In this document: one piece after another, positions 36,806-45,547 of the stretch
Numbering within the stretch: position 1 is the stretch's first letter
Layout of the letters: each line of letters opens with the position of its first letter
Assembly: GCF_039831995.1 (NCBI RefSeq)
Contig: NZ_JBDOIO010000003.1
Location: 3,782,001 to 3,846,000, forward strand
Direction: 5' to 3'
Origin: Paenibacillus pabuli
GTDB taxonomy: Bacteria; Bacillota; Bacilli; Paenibacillales; Paenibacillaceae
Length of the DNA stretch: 64,000 bases
Translations under genes and position numbers: made by a program
The notes under the pieces: model-generated
What the model saw: only the letters and a program-made list of their open reading frames with translations
The model's database searches: none
What the model was told of the DNA's origin: nothing

Positions 36806-38301
36806 ATCCGCTCTTTCCCTCCTGCCATCAACAGGCTAATCTGTTCTTCCGTGGCTTCGTCTGCCTTCAGTTCCCCGGCAATCTCGCCTTCATACATCAC
36901 AATGATTCGATCAGACAATTGCAAAATCTCGGATAACTCCGAAGAAACGAGCAGCACACCGGCACCTTCATTACGTTTACGGAGCAGCTCGGCATGAATC
37001 GTCTCCATGGCTCCGATGTCCACACCCCGTGTAGGTTCCGCTGCAATCAGAAACGGAGCATCCTGCGCAAATTCACGCGCGGCAATCAGCTTTTGCAGAT
37101 TACCTCCTGACAGGAACTGTGCCTTCGTTTCTGCTGAACCGGTTTTGATGCTGAACTGTTTAATCCAGCCCTCCACCATGGCCCGTGCAGCCTTGGCCTT
37201 AATAACGCCTCGTGTCTGAAGCCGGTGATGATGTCCCATGAGTCCATTCTCACGCACACTTGCATCCTTGGCTGCTCCCCACATATAGCGATCCTCGGGA
37301 ATGTGAGCAAGTCCATGCTCGCGGATGCGGCGGACAGGCCAATTTGTTGTATCCTGCCCAGAGAGCAGGACACGGCCGCTGTCTGCATTGCGCAGTCCGG
37401 CAATAACCTGGATCAGTTCGGACTGACCGTTACCAGAGATGCCTGCGATGCCAACGACCTCTCCTTTTCGAACCTCCATATGGATATCCTTCAGCGCCGA
37501 CCGATCCTTCGCTCCGGACAAGTTTACGCCCTCCACCTGGAGTACAGCTTCTGCCGGAACGGATGGCTGCTTGTCGAGACGTACCAATTCACGCCCAACC
37601 ATTAAACGGGATAATTCCTCCACATTGGTGTCCTTCGCTTCCAACGTGCCTGTTACCTGACCATCACGGAGAACCGTAATCCGGTCAGCCACGTCCATGA
37701 CTTCCTGCAGTTTGTGTGTAATCAAAACGAAGGTCTTCCCCAGCGCGGCAAGAGATTTCATATTTGCCAGCAATTCCTTGACTTCCAGTGGTGTCAGTAC
37801 TGCTGAAGGCTCGTCCAGGATGATAATATCCGCACCCTGATGCAGCACCTTGAGAATCTCTACACGCTGCTGCATGCCGAGAGGACATTCGGATACTTTT
37901 TTCCACGGGTCAACGGGCATGCCGTATTTTTGGCCCAGATCGTTCACTTGAGCGGCTGCCTGTTTGCGGTCGAATACGCCCGCTGCAGCCGGCTCGCGCC
38001 CAATGACAATATTCTCGGCTACCGTAAAGGAAGGAAACAGCATGAAATGCTGATGCACCATGCCAATGCCGCTTGCCATGGCTTGAGACGGAGTGGCGAA
38101 GCTCACCTCGCGCCCCCGGACTTTGATCGTACCTGACGTTGGCTGCTCCATTCCGTACAGCATACGCATCAGGGTTGTTTTGCCCGCTCCATTCTCACCA
38201 ACGAGGGCATGAATCTCTCCCTCACGCAAATTAAAACGGATGTCCCGATTGGCGGTGAAGCCGCCGTATTTCTTCGTAATCTGATCCATCTCCAACAGCA
38301 T
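36802..38301 (-). CDS. nupO: Nucleoside ABC transporter ATP-binding protein (double ABC)
   Basis: About 499-aa ATPase with two ABC domains. N-half: Walker A GENGAGKTT, signature and Walker B in VEILKVLHQGADIIILDEPS. C-half: a degenerate GISGNGQSE, then LSGGNLQKLIAARE and AEPTRGVDIGA. This is typical of the YufO/NupO and RbsA type. Start ATG 38301; the frame extends further upstream but AAAGGAG lies 12 nt before this ATG. Confidence 0.9.
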   Translation of the reverse strand: MLLEMDQITKKYGGFTANRDIRFNLREGEIHALVGENGAGKTTLMRMLYGMEQPTSGTIKVRGREVSFATPSQAMASGIGMVHQHFMLFPSFTVAENIVIGREPAAAGVFDRKQAAAQVNDLGQKYGMPVDPWKKVSECPLGMQQRVEILKVLHQGADIIILDEPSAVLTPLEVKELLANMKSLAALGKTFVLITHKLQEVMDVADRITVLRDGQVTGTLEAKDTNVEELSRLMVGRELVRLDKQPSVPAEAVLQVEGVNLSGAKDRSALKDIHMEVRKGEVVGIAGISGNGQSELIQVIAGLRNADSGRVLLSGQDTTNWPVRRIREHGLAHIPEDRYMWGAAKDASVRENGLMGHHHRLQTRGVIKAKAARAMVEGWIKQFSIKTGSAETKAQFLSGGNLQKLIAAREFAQDAPFLIAAEPTRGVDIGAMETIHAELLRKRNEGAGVLLVSSELSEILQLSDRIIVMYEGEIAGELKADEATEEQISLLMAGGKERI

Positions 38302-38344
38302 ATCTCGCGTTCGCTCCTTTCGGTCTCGGGCATTTAATAGCAGC

Positions 38345-38374
38345 AAAACCGGCTGCCTGATCGGGCAGCCGGCT
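38345..38374 (-). terminator. Intra-operon hairpin after the BMP gene
   Basis: Perfect 9-bp stem CCGGCTGCC with GGCAGCCGG (loop TGATC) followed by TTTTGC on the minus strand. It lies between the lipoprotein gene and the ATPase gene of the same operon, so it may terminate partly or protect the upstream mRNA. Confidence 0.75.
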
Positions 38375-38404
38375 GATCAATACATTTCCATGAAACAATC
38401 AATG

Positions 38405-39436
38405 CTATTGCTGCAATGGATCTTTCACAACGATTTTGCCGGATACGATATCTTCATTAATTGCTTTAACCTTGTCGATAACCTCTTGTCCAACAAAATC
38501 ACTCAGTGCGGATTCGCTATCACGTGTAACGAAAGTCAGACCGACGCCGTCCTCTTTCAGGCCGTAGTTTACAGCACCTGCTTTGAAGTTTCCTTCTACG
38601 AAATCCTTCACTGTTTCATAAGCAACCGTATCTGTGGATTTCAATTGGGACAATACAATGTGCTCCGGATCTTCAACCGTGCGGTCCGTATCCTGACCGG
38701 AAGTATAGAAGCCTTTTTCCTTCGCCGCTTCGAATACGCCCAGATCACCTACTGCAGATGCACCAGCAATGAAGTCAGCGCCTTTGCCGAATTGTACCAG
38801 TGCCAGTTCTTTCGCCTTGGCAGGGTCATTGAAGCCACCAACGTAGTTCACGAGGAATTCTGCATCCGGGTTAACGGATTCCAGTCCTGCTTTGAAACCT
38901 TCGGTATATTTCTTGATCAATGGAACGTCCATCGCTGCGATCATGCCGACTTTATCCGTTTTGGTGGACAGTCCGGCAGCCGCACCAAGCAGGTACGCCC
39001 CCTCATATTCACGGAAACCAACGCTGCGTACGTTAGGCAGGTCAACCGTTGTATCCACGATGGCAAACGACTTGTCCGGATTCTCGGCAGCCACCTTTTT
39101 CAGTGCATCTTCTGCCTGGAATGTCGCCGTAATAATCAGATCATAGTTCTCCGCAACCGCAGCACGCAGATTTTGCTCGAAAGCTGCCGGGTCTGTGGAT
39201 TCGATTGTTTTGGTATCTACTTTAAACTCTTCGCCTGCTTTTTTGAAACCTTCATCCATTTGTACAAAGAACGGGTTTACCCCGATTTTTTCAGGAAGTA
39301 CGAGTGCCATGCGCAGTGATTTCTCACTGTCGCCGCCTTGGGCCGATTGTTCGTCTTTGGAAGCCGAAGTTCCACAAGCCGCAAGCAAAATTGCCAACAT
39401 GATGATCGATAAGACGAACGATAAGCCTCTTTTCAT
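38405..39436 (-). CDS. nupN: BMP-family nucleoside-binding lipoprotein
   Basis: 343-aa lipoprotein of the BMP/PnrA-like family (Med, TmpC, NupN). The signal peptide ends with the lipobox LLAAC (Cys about 21). Binding-domain landmarks: LVLPEKIGVNPFFVQMDEGF, DLIITATFQAEDAL, FAIVDTTVDLPNVRSVGFREYEGAYL, and GKGADFIAGASAVGDLG. Start ATG 39436, about 10 nt after AAAAGGGG; the ATG at 39460 overlaps that site. First gene of the operon; binds purine nucleosides by family. Confidence 0.93.
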   Translation of the reverse strand: MKRGLSFVLSIIMLAILLAACGTSASKDEQSAQGGDSEKSLRMALVLPEKIGVNPFFVQMDEGFKKAGEEFKVDTKTIESTDPAAFEQNLRAAVAENYDLIITATFQAEDALKKVAAENPDKSFAIVDTTVDLPNVRSVGFREYEGAYLLGAAAGLSTKTDKVGMIAAMDVPLIKKYTEGFKAGLESVNPDAEFLVNYVGGFNDPAKAKELALVQFGKGADFIAGASAVGDLGVFEAAKEKGFYTSGQDTDRTVEDPEHIVLSQLKSTDTVAYETVKDFVEGNFKAGAVNYGLKEDGVGLTFVTRDSESALSDFVGQEVIDKVKAINEDIVSGKIVVKDPLQQ

Positions 39437-39472
39437 TTTGAAGATTCCCCTTTTCCACATTCTTTTTTTATA

Positions 39473-39502
39473 ATCCTAGCGGATACTGTCGATCCTTGTC
39501 AA
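39473..39502 (-). promoter_or_regulatory. Promoter of the nucleoside operon
   Basis: TTGACA (39502-39497), 18 nt, TAGGAT (39478-39473) on the minus strand, about 40 bp ahead of the BMP gene start. Confidence 0.6.
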
Positions 39503-39594
39503 TAAATCTTTGTGCATAAACATTCAAATTAAATATAATTATTTCATCGCCTGCTAAGACACTTTGGGAAGCGCTTCAGGATGACTTTTTTCCG

Positions 39595-39624
39595 TTGACA
39601 TGGATGGCTTCTCCGTGCTAAAGT
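39595..39624 (+). promoter_or_regulatory. Candidate promoter of the secreted-protein gene
   Basis: TTGACA (39595-39600), 18 nt, TAAAGT (39619-39624); start codon 90 bp downstream. Confidence 0.4.
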
Positions 39625-39713
39625 CAATCCAATTATTAAATTCACATCGGTTTTGTCAGAATTATAGCGCAAACGGTTCCATTTTCCAACCATATCTTAA
39701 GGAGGCTATTCAT

Positions 39714-41159
39714 ATGAAAAAAATCACCCAGTTCACGCTGGCGGCCCTGCTCGCCGCTCCGGTCACCATCGGCAGCCTCAGCTTGCCTGCTTCGGTTTCC
39801 GCTGCATCTGCTTCGCCCGTCGTACCATCCGCATCTCAAACTGCAAAAGCAACCACATCTCAAACTCCATCTATATATACGGAGAGTGCAGCCGGTTATG
39901 CTCAGTTCCTGCAGGCCAAGTACGGCATTCAATTGCCACAGCAGCTGACCAAAGGTGACTTCATTCAAGCGATAGCAGCTATCATTGAAGCGAATCAAGC
40001 GGCGGTCTCCACGGAAGAAGCCAGCGATAGTCAGACCCAGACTCCCGCTTTTACCGATCTGAGCTCGGGAGATTCAACTTATGATGCAGCCATTACCCTA
40101 CATAACAATGGTATCCTGTCTGGTACGGAAGTCCGTGCCGATGAAACCCTCAGCACGTATGCTGCCGTATTCATTGCCGTCAAGGCAGCTGGATTCAAGG
40201 AACTTGCATATACATATCCAGAAGAGAAAACGAAGCAAACGCTCACCAAGCTCGGCATCAACCCTAATCGCGTTCAAGGTCAGGCGGCTCAGGAACTCGC
40301 TGCTGCCATCGATACCGGACTGGTTCCGGAAAGCCTCTATCCTGCTCTGCGTAAGGGCGGAGCGGCGAGTGCTGATTTTGCCAACATCTTGCTTGGACGG
40401 GTATTGACCAGTCAGGGAAAATACAAGCATGAGATCGGACGCTCTGGCGATGCCGACATCTATTCCAAACTGTATGCCGCTTATCGCACCGCCGATCTGA
40501 TCGAAGCACCCGAATTAAGAGAGATTGTGGATCAGGCACTCCGGGACGACCTCGTTACAGGGTACAACCTCAAGGATAGCCGTTTCGATTCCAATTTTAT
40601 CGATGAACTGACCCTGACCTACGGACATGACGATATTAAACACGCCGTACAGCTGATTGGTCTGCTTCGCAGCGAGGGCATTGATGCCGATGTGCAATTT
40701 CAGCCGAAAACTTCTGCCTTCATCTATTTGAAGGAATGGGGCGAGCCCAAGGAAACGCCGGATTACAAGGTGACCCAAATCGAGAATGGTAACTATATTG
40801 CTTATGCCAAGGAATATGACATTCAATTTGAATTCAACAACACGGCCGACAAGACCCGTTTCAATGACATTATTCTGCAATACGCCAAAAAGAACAGTGA
40901 TGATGCTTCTGCCCTCATTTATGCTTCCTGGTGGCAACCGCTATATTATTCACCGACAGCAGTGCAGGACTACCCCGTCATTGCCAACAACAAAATTTCA
41001 GTGGGCAATTATTACTACGCTCAATCCTTCTCATTGAAGGAGAACGCCAAAGGGATTCAGGAAGGCTTCCGGAAGCTTGCTCCTGATGCGGACATTACCA
41101 GCTACAATTTCTGGGTGGATCAACCTTTCTTCAATTATCTGAACGGGGAATCAGAGTAA
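39714..41159 (+). CDS. Secreted protein of unknown function with an SLH-like segment
   Basis: 481-aa exported protein. A signal peptide (1 to about 30, ASVSA) is followed by a Ser/Thr/Ala-rich linker. A segment at about 100-150 resembles an S-layer-homology repeat (PAFTDLSSGDSTYDAAI then GILSG). The C-terminal 250 residues are a domain I do not recognise, with TYGHDDIKHAVQLIGLL and a Trp/Tyr-rich YASWWQPLYYSP. ATG 39714 has AAGGAGG 8-9 nt upstream. It could bind cell-wall polymer through the SLH-like part (inference). Confidence 0.75.
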   Translation: MKKITQFTLAALLAAPVTIGSLSLPASVSAASASPVVPSASQTAKATTSQTPSIYTESAAGYAQFLQAKYGIQLPQQLTKGDFIQAIAAIIEANQAAVSTEEASDSQTQTPAFTDLSSGDSTYDAAITLHNNGILSGTEVRADETLSTYAAVFIAVKAAGFKELAYTYPEEKTKQTLTKLGINPNRVQGQAAQELAAAIDTGLVPESLYPALRKGGAASADFANILLGRVLTSQGKYKHEIGRSGDADIYSKLYAAYRTADLIEAPELREIVDQALRDDLVTGYNLKDSRFDSNFIDELTLTYGHDDIKHAVQLIGLLRSEGIDADVQFQPKTSAFIYLKEWGEPKETPDYKVTQIENGNYIAYAKEYDIQFEFNNTADKTRFNDIILQYAKKNSDDASALIYASWWQPLYYSPTAVQDYPVIANNKISVGNYYYAQSFSLKENAKGIQEGFRKLAPDADITSYNFWVDQPFFNYLNGESE

Positions 41160-41210
41160 ACAAAATAAACGTTACCTTTTAAAATTAATCCCGTATTTTG
41201 TCACACAAAC

Positions 41211-41270
41211 AGCCGTTTTTCACGAACCGAGCGATGGACTGATTCCACGGTTCCGCAAAGACGGCTTTTT
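41211..41270 (+). terminator. Terminator of the secreted-protein gene
   Basis: AGCCGT pairs with ACGGCT and an inner AACCG with CGGTT, then TTTTTG. Confidence 0.7.
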
Positions 41271-41400
41271 GTTTATATTTTTTGCAAAATTCTTCTTTAA
41301 AATCATTTTCTCTTTGAAGGATTTACCAGTAAAAGGTCGAATAACATATGTACACAAAAAGCAACCGCAATCACACATATCTGAATGACAGGAGTTAATC

Positions 41401-42033
41401 ATGGTATATGACGGCATTCTGCTCGGTTTGATCGTTGGACTGTTCCGGGGCGGGTACCGGTATGGTCTCCACCAGTTTGCAACACTTCAACTTCGCGGCG
41501 GGTGGATATTCCCACTGTTGCTGCTCGCCCAATTCCTTATCTTTTTCTTGCAGGAAAGACTGGATTGGGTTGCATCCATCAATGGGTATCTCTTTGCGGC
41601 TGTTTACGTCACAGGTCTTGCATTTCTGTGGCTGAACCGGCATCACCGGGGATTTACACTGATCTGGATTGGCGTGTTCCTCAATTTCATCGTTATGGCG
41701 GTGAATGGTGGACGCATGCCTGTCTCGGTGGAGGCTTCCGCTGTACTTGGACCTTACTATGTGGATATGCTTCGTGAAGGTGGAGCCGTATCGAAACATT
41801 ATATGATGGATGCATCTACCCACCTGTCCTTCCTGGGTGATATCATCCCGCTCTCCAGCCCTTATCCGCGGACCCAGGTGATCAGCATCGGCGATGTGGT
41901 CATGAACATTGGTATATTCCTGTTTATCAAGTACATGATGGTGAATCGTTCCGGCAAGGCAGTAGCGCCAGCGACATCCATCCGGCCTGAAGAGATTAGG
42001 ACAGACTCCAAGGAAGGGAGGTCTTTTCCATGA
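41401..42033 (+). CDS. DUF5317 integral membrane protein
   Basis: 210-aa protein with about five TM helices and the DUF5317 hallmark AVNGGRMPVS (about residues 100-109). The following hydrophilic stretch with STHLSFLGDIIP contains the second conserved block. The C-terminal 30 residues are soluble. Function unknown. The next gene's ATG overlaps its stop, so the two are coupled. Confidence 0.88.
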   Translation: MVYDGILLGLIVGLFRGGYRYGLHQFATLQLRGGWIFPLLLLAQFLIFFLQERLDWVASINGYLFAAVYVTGLAFLWLNRHHRGFTLIWIGVFLNFIVMAVNGGRMPVSVEASAVLGPYYVDMLREGGAVSKHYMMDASTHLSFLGDIIPLSSPYPRTQVISIGDVVMNIGIFLFIKYMMVNRSGKAVAPATSIRPEEIRTDSKEGRSFP

Positions 42034-42134
42034 AAAAATTCGAAGGCATTAAATATTCCCGCATCGTCATCAATGCAATCATCGTAGCTTCTGTCGTTGT
42101 CGCGTTGACTTCGGGATACAAGCTGGGCGGCTAG
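42030..42134 (+). CDS. 34-residue single-span membrane microprotein, coupled to DUF5317
   Basis: ATG at 42030 forms an ATGA overlap with the DUF5317 stop, and GGGAGG lies 8 nt upstream. The product has a basic start (MKKFEGIKYSR) and one hydrophobic helix (IVINAIIVASVVVALTSG) ending KLGG. A terminator follows 22 bp later. The good ribosome site, coupling and TM design support a real gene. Possibly a small subunit or regulator of the DUF5317 protein (inference). Confidence 0.75.
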   Translation: MKKFEGIKYSRIVINAIIVASVVVALTSGYKLGG

Positions 42135-42155
42135 TACATACTCGCCAACCAAGAC

Positions 42156-42182
42156 AAACAGGCTGCCAGCGGCCTGTTTTTT
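42156..42182 (+). terminator. Terminator of the DUF5317 operon
   Basis: AAACAGGC pairs with GCCTGTTT around an 8-nt loop, then TTTTTTCTTT. Confidence 0.85.
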
Positions 42183-42284
42183 CTTTCTGGATTTTTGTCA
42201 GGTAACTTGTTATGTTATACATCTATATAGTACGAACCGAAATCTATACATCAAGAGCCGACTAAACCAAGCAGGAGAAATTGT

Positions 42285-44117
42285 ATGAACTTCATTCGTA
42301 ATCTTATCCATAAAGCAGACCGAAGCAGCATGTACGTTGTTTTGCTGAGCTGCGCGGGCATCGGTATTTTTCTGTATATGAACAAGTTGTCTTATCTGCA
42401 CCTTTCCACCGAGGAATGGGTTATGGTCTATACGATGCTGGGTGCCGCGCTGATCCTGGATTACTTCACGTTCCAGATCCCTCCCAAGGGCAATCAGCAG
42501 TCTATGGACTCTTCCGTGTATCTTGCCTGTATCTTCATGTTCGGCGGTGCGTTCAGCCTGTCTGTGCTCCTGCCTGTTTCCCTCATTTTATTAATCAAGG
42601 ATCGCCAGCTCGCCTGGTGGAAACATATCGTTAATTTCAGCATTTATAGCCTTATGATTGCGGGAGCGGCTTCCGTTTTTACATGGACCGGCGGTGTTCC
42701 AGGTGCCCTGGACGGGTATAACCTGCTTCCCTATTTCGCAGCACTTGCCGCATACTTTGTCATTAATACACTCACGCTGGGCTTGTTCTTTCATTTCTCC
42801 ACCAAGGACGCTCTGCAGCAGATGAAACGTGCGTTCGTGACCGAATCACTGCTCGTCTATCTATGTACGCTGATCCTGGCGCTGGTACTGACCATACTCG
42901 TCATCCATAACGGCGTTCTGGGCTTGCTGCTCTATCTGAGTCTCAGCATTCTGTTATCCCACGCGTTCAAACAGCTGTTCCTGATGTACCAGAGTATTGA
43001 AGAAAAGGCGAATACGGATCAACGAACCGGTCTGTTTAACCACAGCTACTTCGAAAACATGCTGGAAAATGAACTGGCTGCTGCCCGTGCGGAAGGAACC
43101 CCACTCTCTTTGGGGCTGATCGATATTGATGACTTCAAAAAATACAATGACCGCTTCGGTCATCTGCAGGGTGACAGTCTGCTTGCTCTGCTGGGAGACT
43201 TTCTAAACCGCAAAACGGAAGGCACACCAGTGACGGCGTTTCGTTATGGCGGGGAAGAGTTCACGCTACTCATGCCAGGCATGGAGCTGGACGAAGCCTT
43301 TACATTTATGAACAAACTGCGCAAGCAGCTGAACGATACCCCTTTTGAAGGAGTCGAGGTGTTTCCACACGGCTGCCTCTCCTTCTCCGCCGGCGTAGCA
43401 CGATACCAGGTGGATATGTACAACAAATCACAGCTTGTGGACCAAGCTGACAAAGCGCTCTATTATGCCAAAAAGCAGGGCAAAAACAATGTGCACCGTC
43501 ATGGCAGCAATGACGGCATGGAACATGAGATTGACCTGGTACAGGATGTACGGGATATCGAGCAGCAGCTGAACCTGTTCAGGTACAAGGATATCGATAC
43601 ATTCAAACACTCCAAAAGAGTATATAAATATGCCCTTGATCTTAGCGAGCTGCTGGAACTCGAAAATGCGGAGAAACGTCAGTTTGTACTGGGTGCACTG
43701 ATTCATGATATCGGTAAACTTGAGATTCCGTGGTCTATCCTGAACAAAAAGGAAAAGCTGACTGCAGAAGAATGGGAAACGATTAAGGGACATGTCACCT
43801 GGGGCAAAAAAATGGTGCTGACCAACGAACGTTTCAACGATCTGATCCCGTATATTGAATTGCATCATGAGCGGTTTGACGGCAAAGGATATCCCTACGG
43901 TTTAAGAGACCGTGAAATTCCCCGCTTGTGCCGTATGCTGACTGTCATTGATTCATTCGACGCGATGACCACCGAACGACCGTATCAGAAAACCAAAACG
44001 GTGGATGAAGCGATCAACGAATTACGTGCATGTGCTGGCTCCCAATTCGACCCTGAGCTGGCGGAGATTTTTATCCGTTACATCCAAAAGAAGACGGCTC
44101 ACCAGCTGTTATCCTAA
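42285..44117 (+). CDS. Membrane GGDEF plus HD-GYP fusion protein (c-di-GMP turnover)
   Basis: 610-aa sensor. Six to eight TM helices (residues about 17-230) form an unclassified MASE-like sensor, then a GGDEF domain (about 245-405) with an intact RYGGEEF (Gly322-Phe326). No RxxD inhibitory site is visible five residues ahead of it. The HD-GYP domain (about 420-605) has HDIGK (His474-Asp475) and HHERFDGKGYP (His527-528, GYP about 536-538). The combination can both make and break c-di-GMP. Its own transcription unit with a terminator downstream. Confidence 0.9.
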   Translation: MNFIRNLIHKADRSSMYVVLLSCAGIGIFLYMNKLSYLHLSTEEWVMVYTMLGAALILDYFTFQIPPKGNQQSMDSSVYLACIFMFGGAFSLSVLLPVSLILLIKDRQLAWWKHIVNFSIYSLMIAGAASVFTWTGGVPGALDGYNLLPYFAALAAYFVINTLTLGLFFHFSTKDALQQMKRAFVTESLLVYLCTLILALVLTILVIHNGVLGLLLYLSLSILLSHAFKQLFLMYQSIEEKANTDQRTGLFNHSYFENMLENELAAARAEGTPLSLGLIDIDDFKKYNDRFGHLQGDSLLALLGDFLNRKTEGTPVTAFRYGGEEFTLLMPGMELDEAFTFMNKLRKQLNDTPFEGVEVFPHGCLSFSAGVARYQVDMYNKSQLVDQADKALYYAKKQGKNNVHRHGSNDGMEHEIDLVQDVRDIEQQLNLFRYKDIDTFKHSKRVYKYALDLSELLELENAEKRQFVLGALIHDIGKLEIPWSILNKKEKLTAEEWETIKGHVTWGKKMVLTNERFNDLIPYIELHHERFDGKGYPYGLRDREIPRLCRMLTVIDSFDAMTTERPYQKTKTVDEAINELRACAGSQFDPELAEIFIRYIQKKTAHQLLS

Positions 44118-44164
44118 CGCACGCCATCGTACGGCTGTCCACAAAATCCCGATATAAAGCCAAA

Positions 44165-44208
44165 GCGCTACCCCCGGTCCATTGGGGATAGCGCCATTTT
44201 CATTTTCA
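44165..44208 (+). terminator. Terminator of the GGDEF/HD-GYP gene
   Basis: GCGCTACCCC pairs with GGGGATAGCGC, then CATTTTCATTTTC. The stem could also act in reverse on the neighbouring small gene. Confidence 0.7.
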
Positions 44209-44259
44209 TCATTGGGTCAATCCTGGAATTCAGGACAGTTCTTAACGAGCCAATTCCAA

Positions 44260-44427
44260 TTAACGGGTGGTGTTCAGTTCATGTGAAGTTTGATGCAGCT
44301 CTTTGATCATCTGCTGCAAAAACATGTTATCCTGGCGACTGATTCCGTGCTGATTGTCTTGAAGAAGCATTTGATGAATATTCTTCTTGAGCAACTCACT
44401 ACGACGTTCCAATACCTCTTGATTCAT
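44260..44427 (-). CDS. Small helical hypothetical protein
   Basis: 55-aa protein, predicted coiled helix, with Gln/Glu/Leu-rich repeats (EVLERRSELLKKNIHQMLL). The AAGGAG site is 13 nt from ATG 44427. The track-like longer start at 44451 overlaps that site. No Spo0E-type SxxxD signature. Function unknown. The rest of 44118-44426 holds only the terminator. Confidence 0.55.
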   Translation of the reverse strand: MNQEVLERRSELLKKNIHQMLLQDNQHGISRQDNMFLQQMIKELHQTSHELNTTR

Positions 44428-44715
44428 GTTGTTGCGTTCACTCCTTAACATGGTTTGTCATGAATTCACGTTCTATATAAGTATAAAGAACCTTCCGCCA
44501 TAGGGAAAACAGACTCAGCCTCCCTCTCCCTCATGCATCCAGCCTCACACTCCGTGACATTCTTTCACGACATGTCGTTCTTAGATATCCTTCTATATAC
44601 TCCCGTATCCACCAATACATCCTCCGAGACCAACAGACTAGGTGCCAGAGACAGCTTGGGTTATAATGGGGCATAGATTCAGACAAAGAGTCGATATTAA
44701 AGGAGTTCTGCAAGC

Positions 44716-45546
44716 ATGTCCTACAAACAAATCAAATGGATGATTCTGCTGATCCCCACATTAACCGTTGGCCTCTGGGAATACATACGTCATCAATTTT
44801 TAATGCCCTATCTCTCCATGGATGCGGGGAATTGGCTGACTCCCGTTATCGTATACCTTGTTAGCGTTACTTTGCTAAGCCGACTGTTCAAGATGCTGGA
44901 AGGTGCCAGAGCGGCGCTGGAGCAGGAACGAGCCTCGAAGGCCGCTCTTGAGGCACGCGACCAGCTGGCTCGTGAGCTTCATGACGGCATTGCGCAATCC
45001 CTCTTTCTCTTGTCTGTCAAAACAGATAAAGCCGAGCGTGGTATGGCTGGTACCGGCCACGAACATGAAATCCAGGAAATCCGCAAAACCGTGCATGAAG
45101 TAAACGCTTATGTCCGGCAAGCCATTGCCCAGCTGCGATATGTGCCCGGCCATCCTGCCGTGCCTACAGGGGTTTCCCTTCAGGGACAAGTCGAATTGTT
45201 AACGCAGGAAACCATACCGGGAGCCCGAATCCAGTGGAAGCTGGATAGCACTTTTTTTACACCCAAAGAACAAGTGGAGCTCCTTGCCTGTATTCGGGAA
45301 GCTCTGATTAACGTACGCAAACATGCTCAGGCTACGGACATACATGTGGAAGCGGAGGGCAGTCCCCTTTCCTGGTCTGTTCGCATTCGGGATAACGGAG
45401 TAGGCGTTAGTGGTGATCCGCTGCATCTTAAGGACCGATACGGATTGCGGATAACGAAGGAACGAGCCATTCAGATGGGCTGGTCCTTTTCCCTGGATTC
45501 CAAACCTGGTTTAACACAAATGACGATAGGTAAGGGGGACACTTAA
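44716..45546 (+). CDS. NarL-type sensor histidine kinase
   Basis: 276-aa kinase of the HisKA_3 group. Two TM helices (about 8-26 and 41-56) with almost no outside loop; a coiled region leads into the H-box RELHDGIAQS (His89). The N-box is EALINVRKHAQ (about 194-204) and the G-box DNGVGVSGD. This short sensor with little extracellular part fits LiaS/YvfT-like membrane-stress or envelope-sensing kinases. One base separates it from the regulator gene. Confidence 0.9.
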   Translation: MSYKQIKWMILLIPTLTVGLWEYIRHQFLMPYLSMDAGNWLTPVIVYLVSVTLLSRLFKMLEGARAALEQERASKAALEARDQLARELHDGIAQSLFLLSVKTDKAERGMAGTGHEHEIQEIRKTVHEVNAYVRQAIAQLRYVPGHPAVPTGVSLQGQVELLTQETIPGARIQWKLDSTFFTPKEQVELLACIREALINVRKHAQATDIHVEAEGSPLSWSVRIRDNGVGVSGDPLHLKDRYGLRITKERAIQMGWSFSLDSKPGLTQMTIGKGDT

Positions 45547-45547
45547 C

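Noticed and set aside
39568..39577. GAAGCGCTTC palindrome between the nucleoside operon and the secreted-protein gene, possible cre
   Set aside because: It lacks the flanking TG/CA at cre spacing on both strands; fewer than 12 of 14 consensus positions fit.
44260..44427. Spo0E-like phosphatase for the 55-aa helical protein
   Set aside because: The conserved SxxxD of Spo0E is missing.
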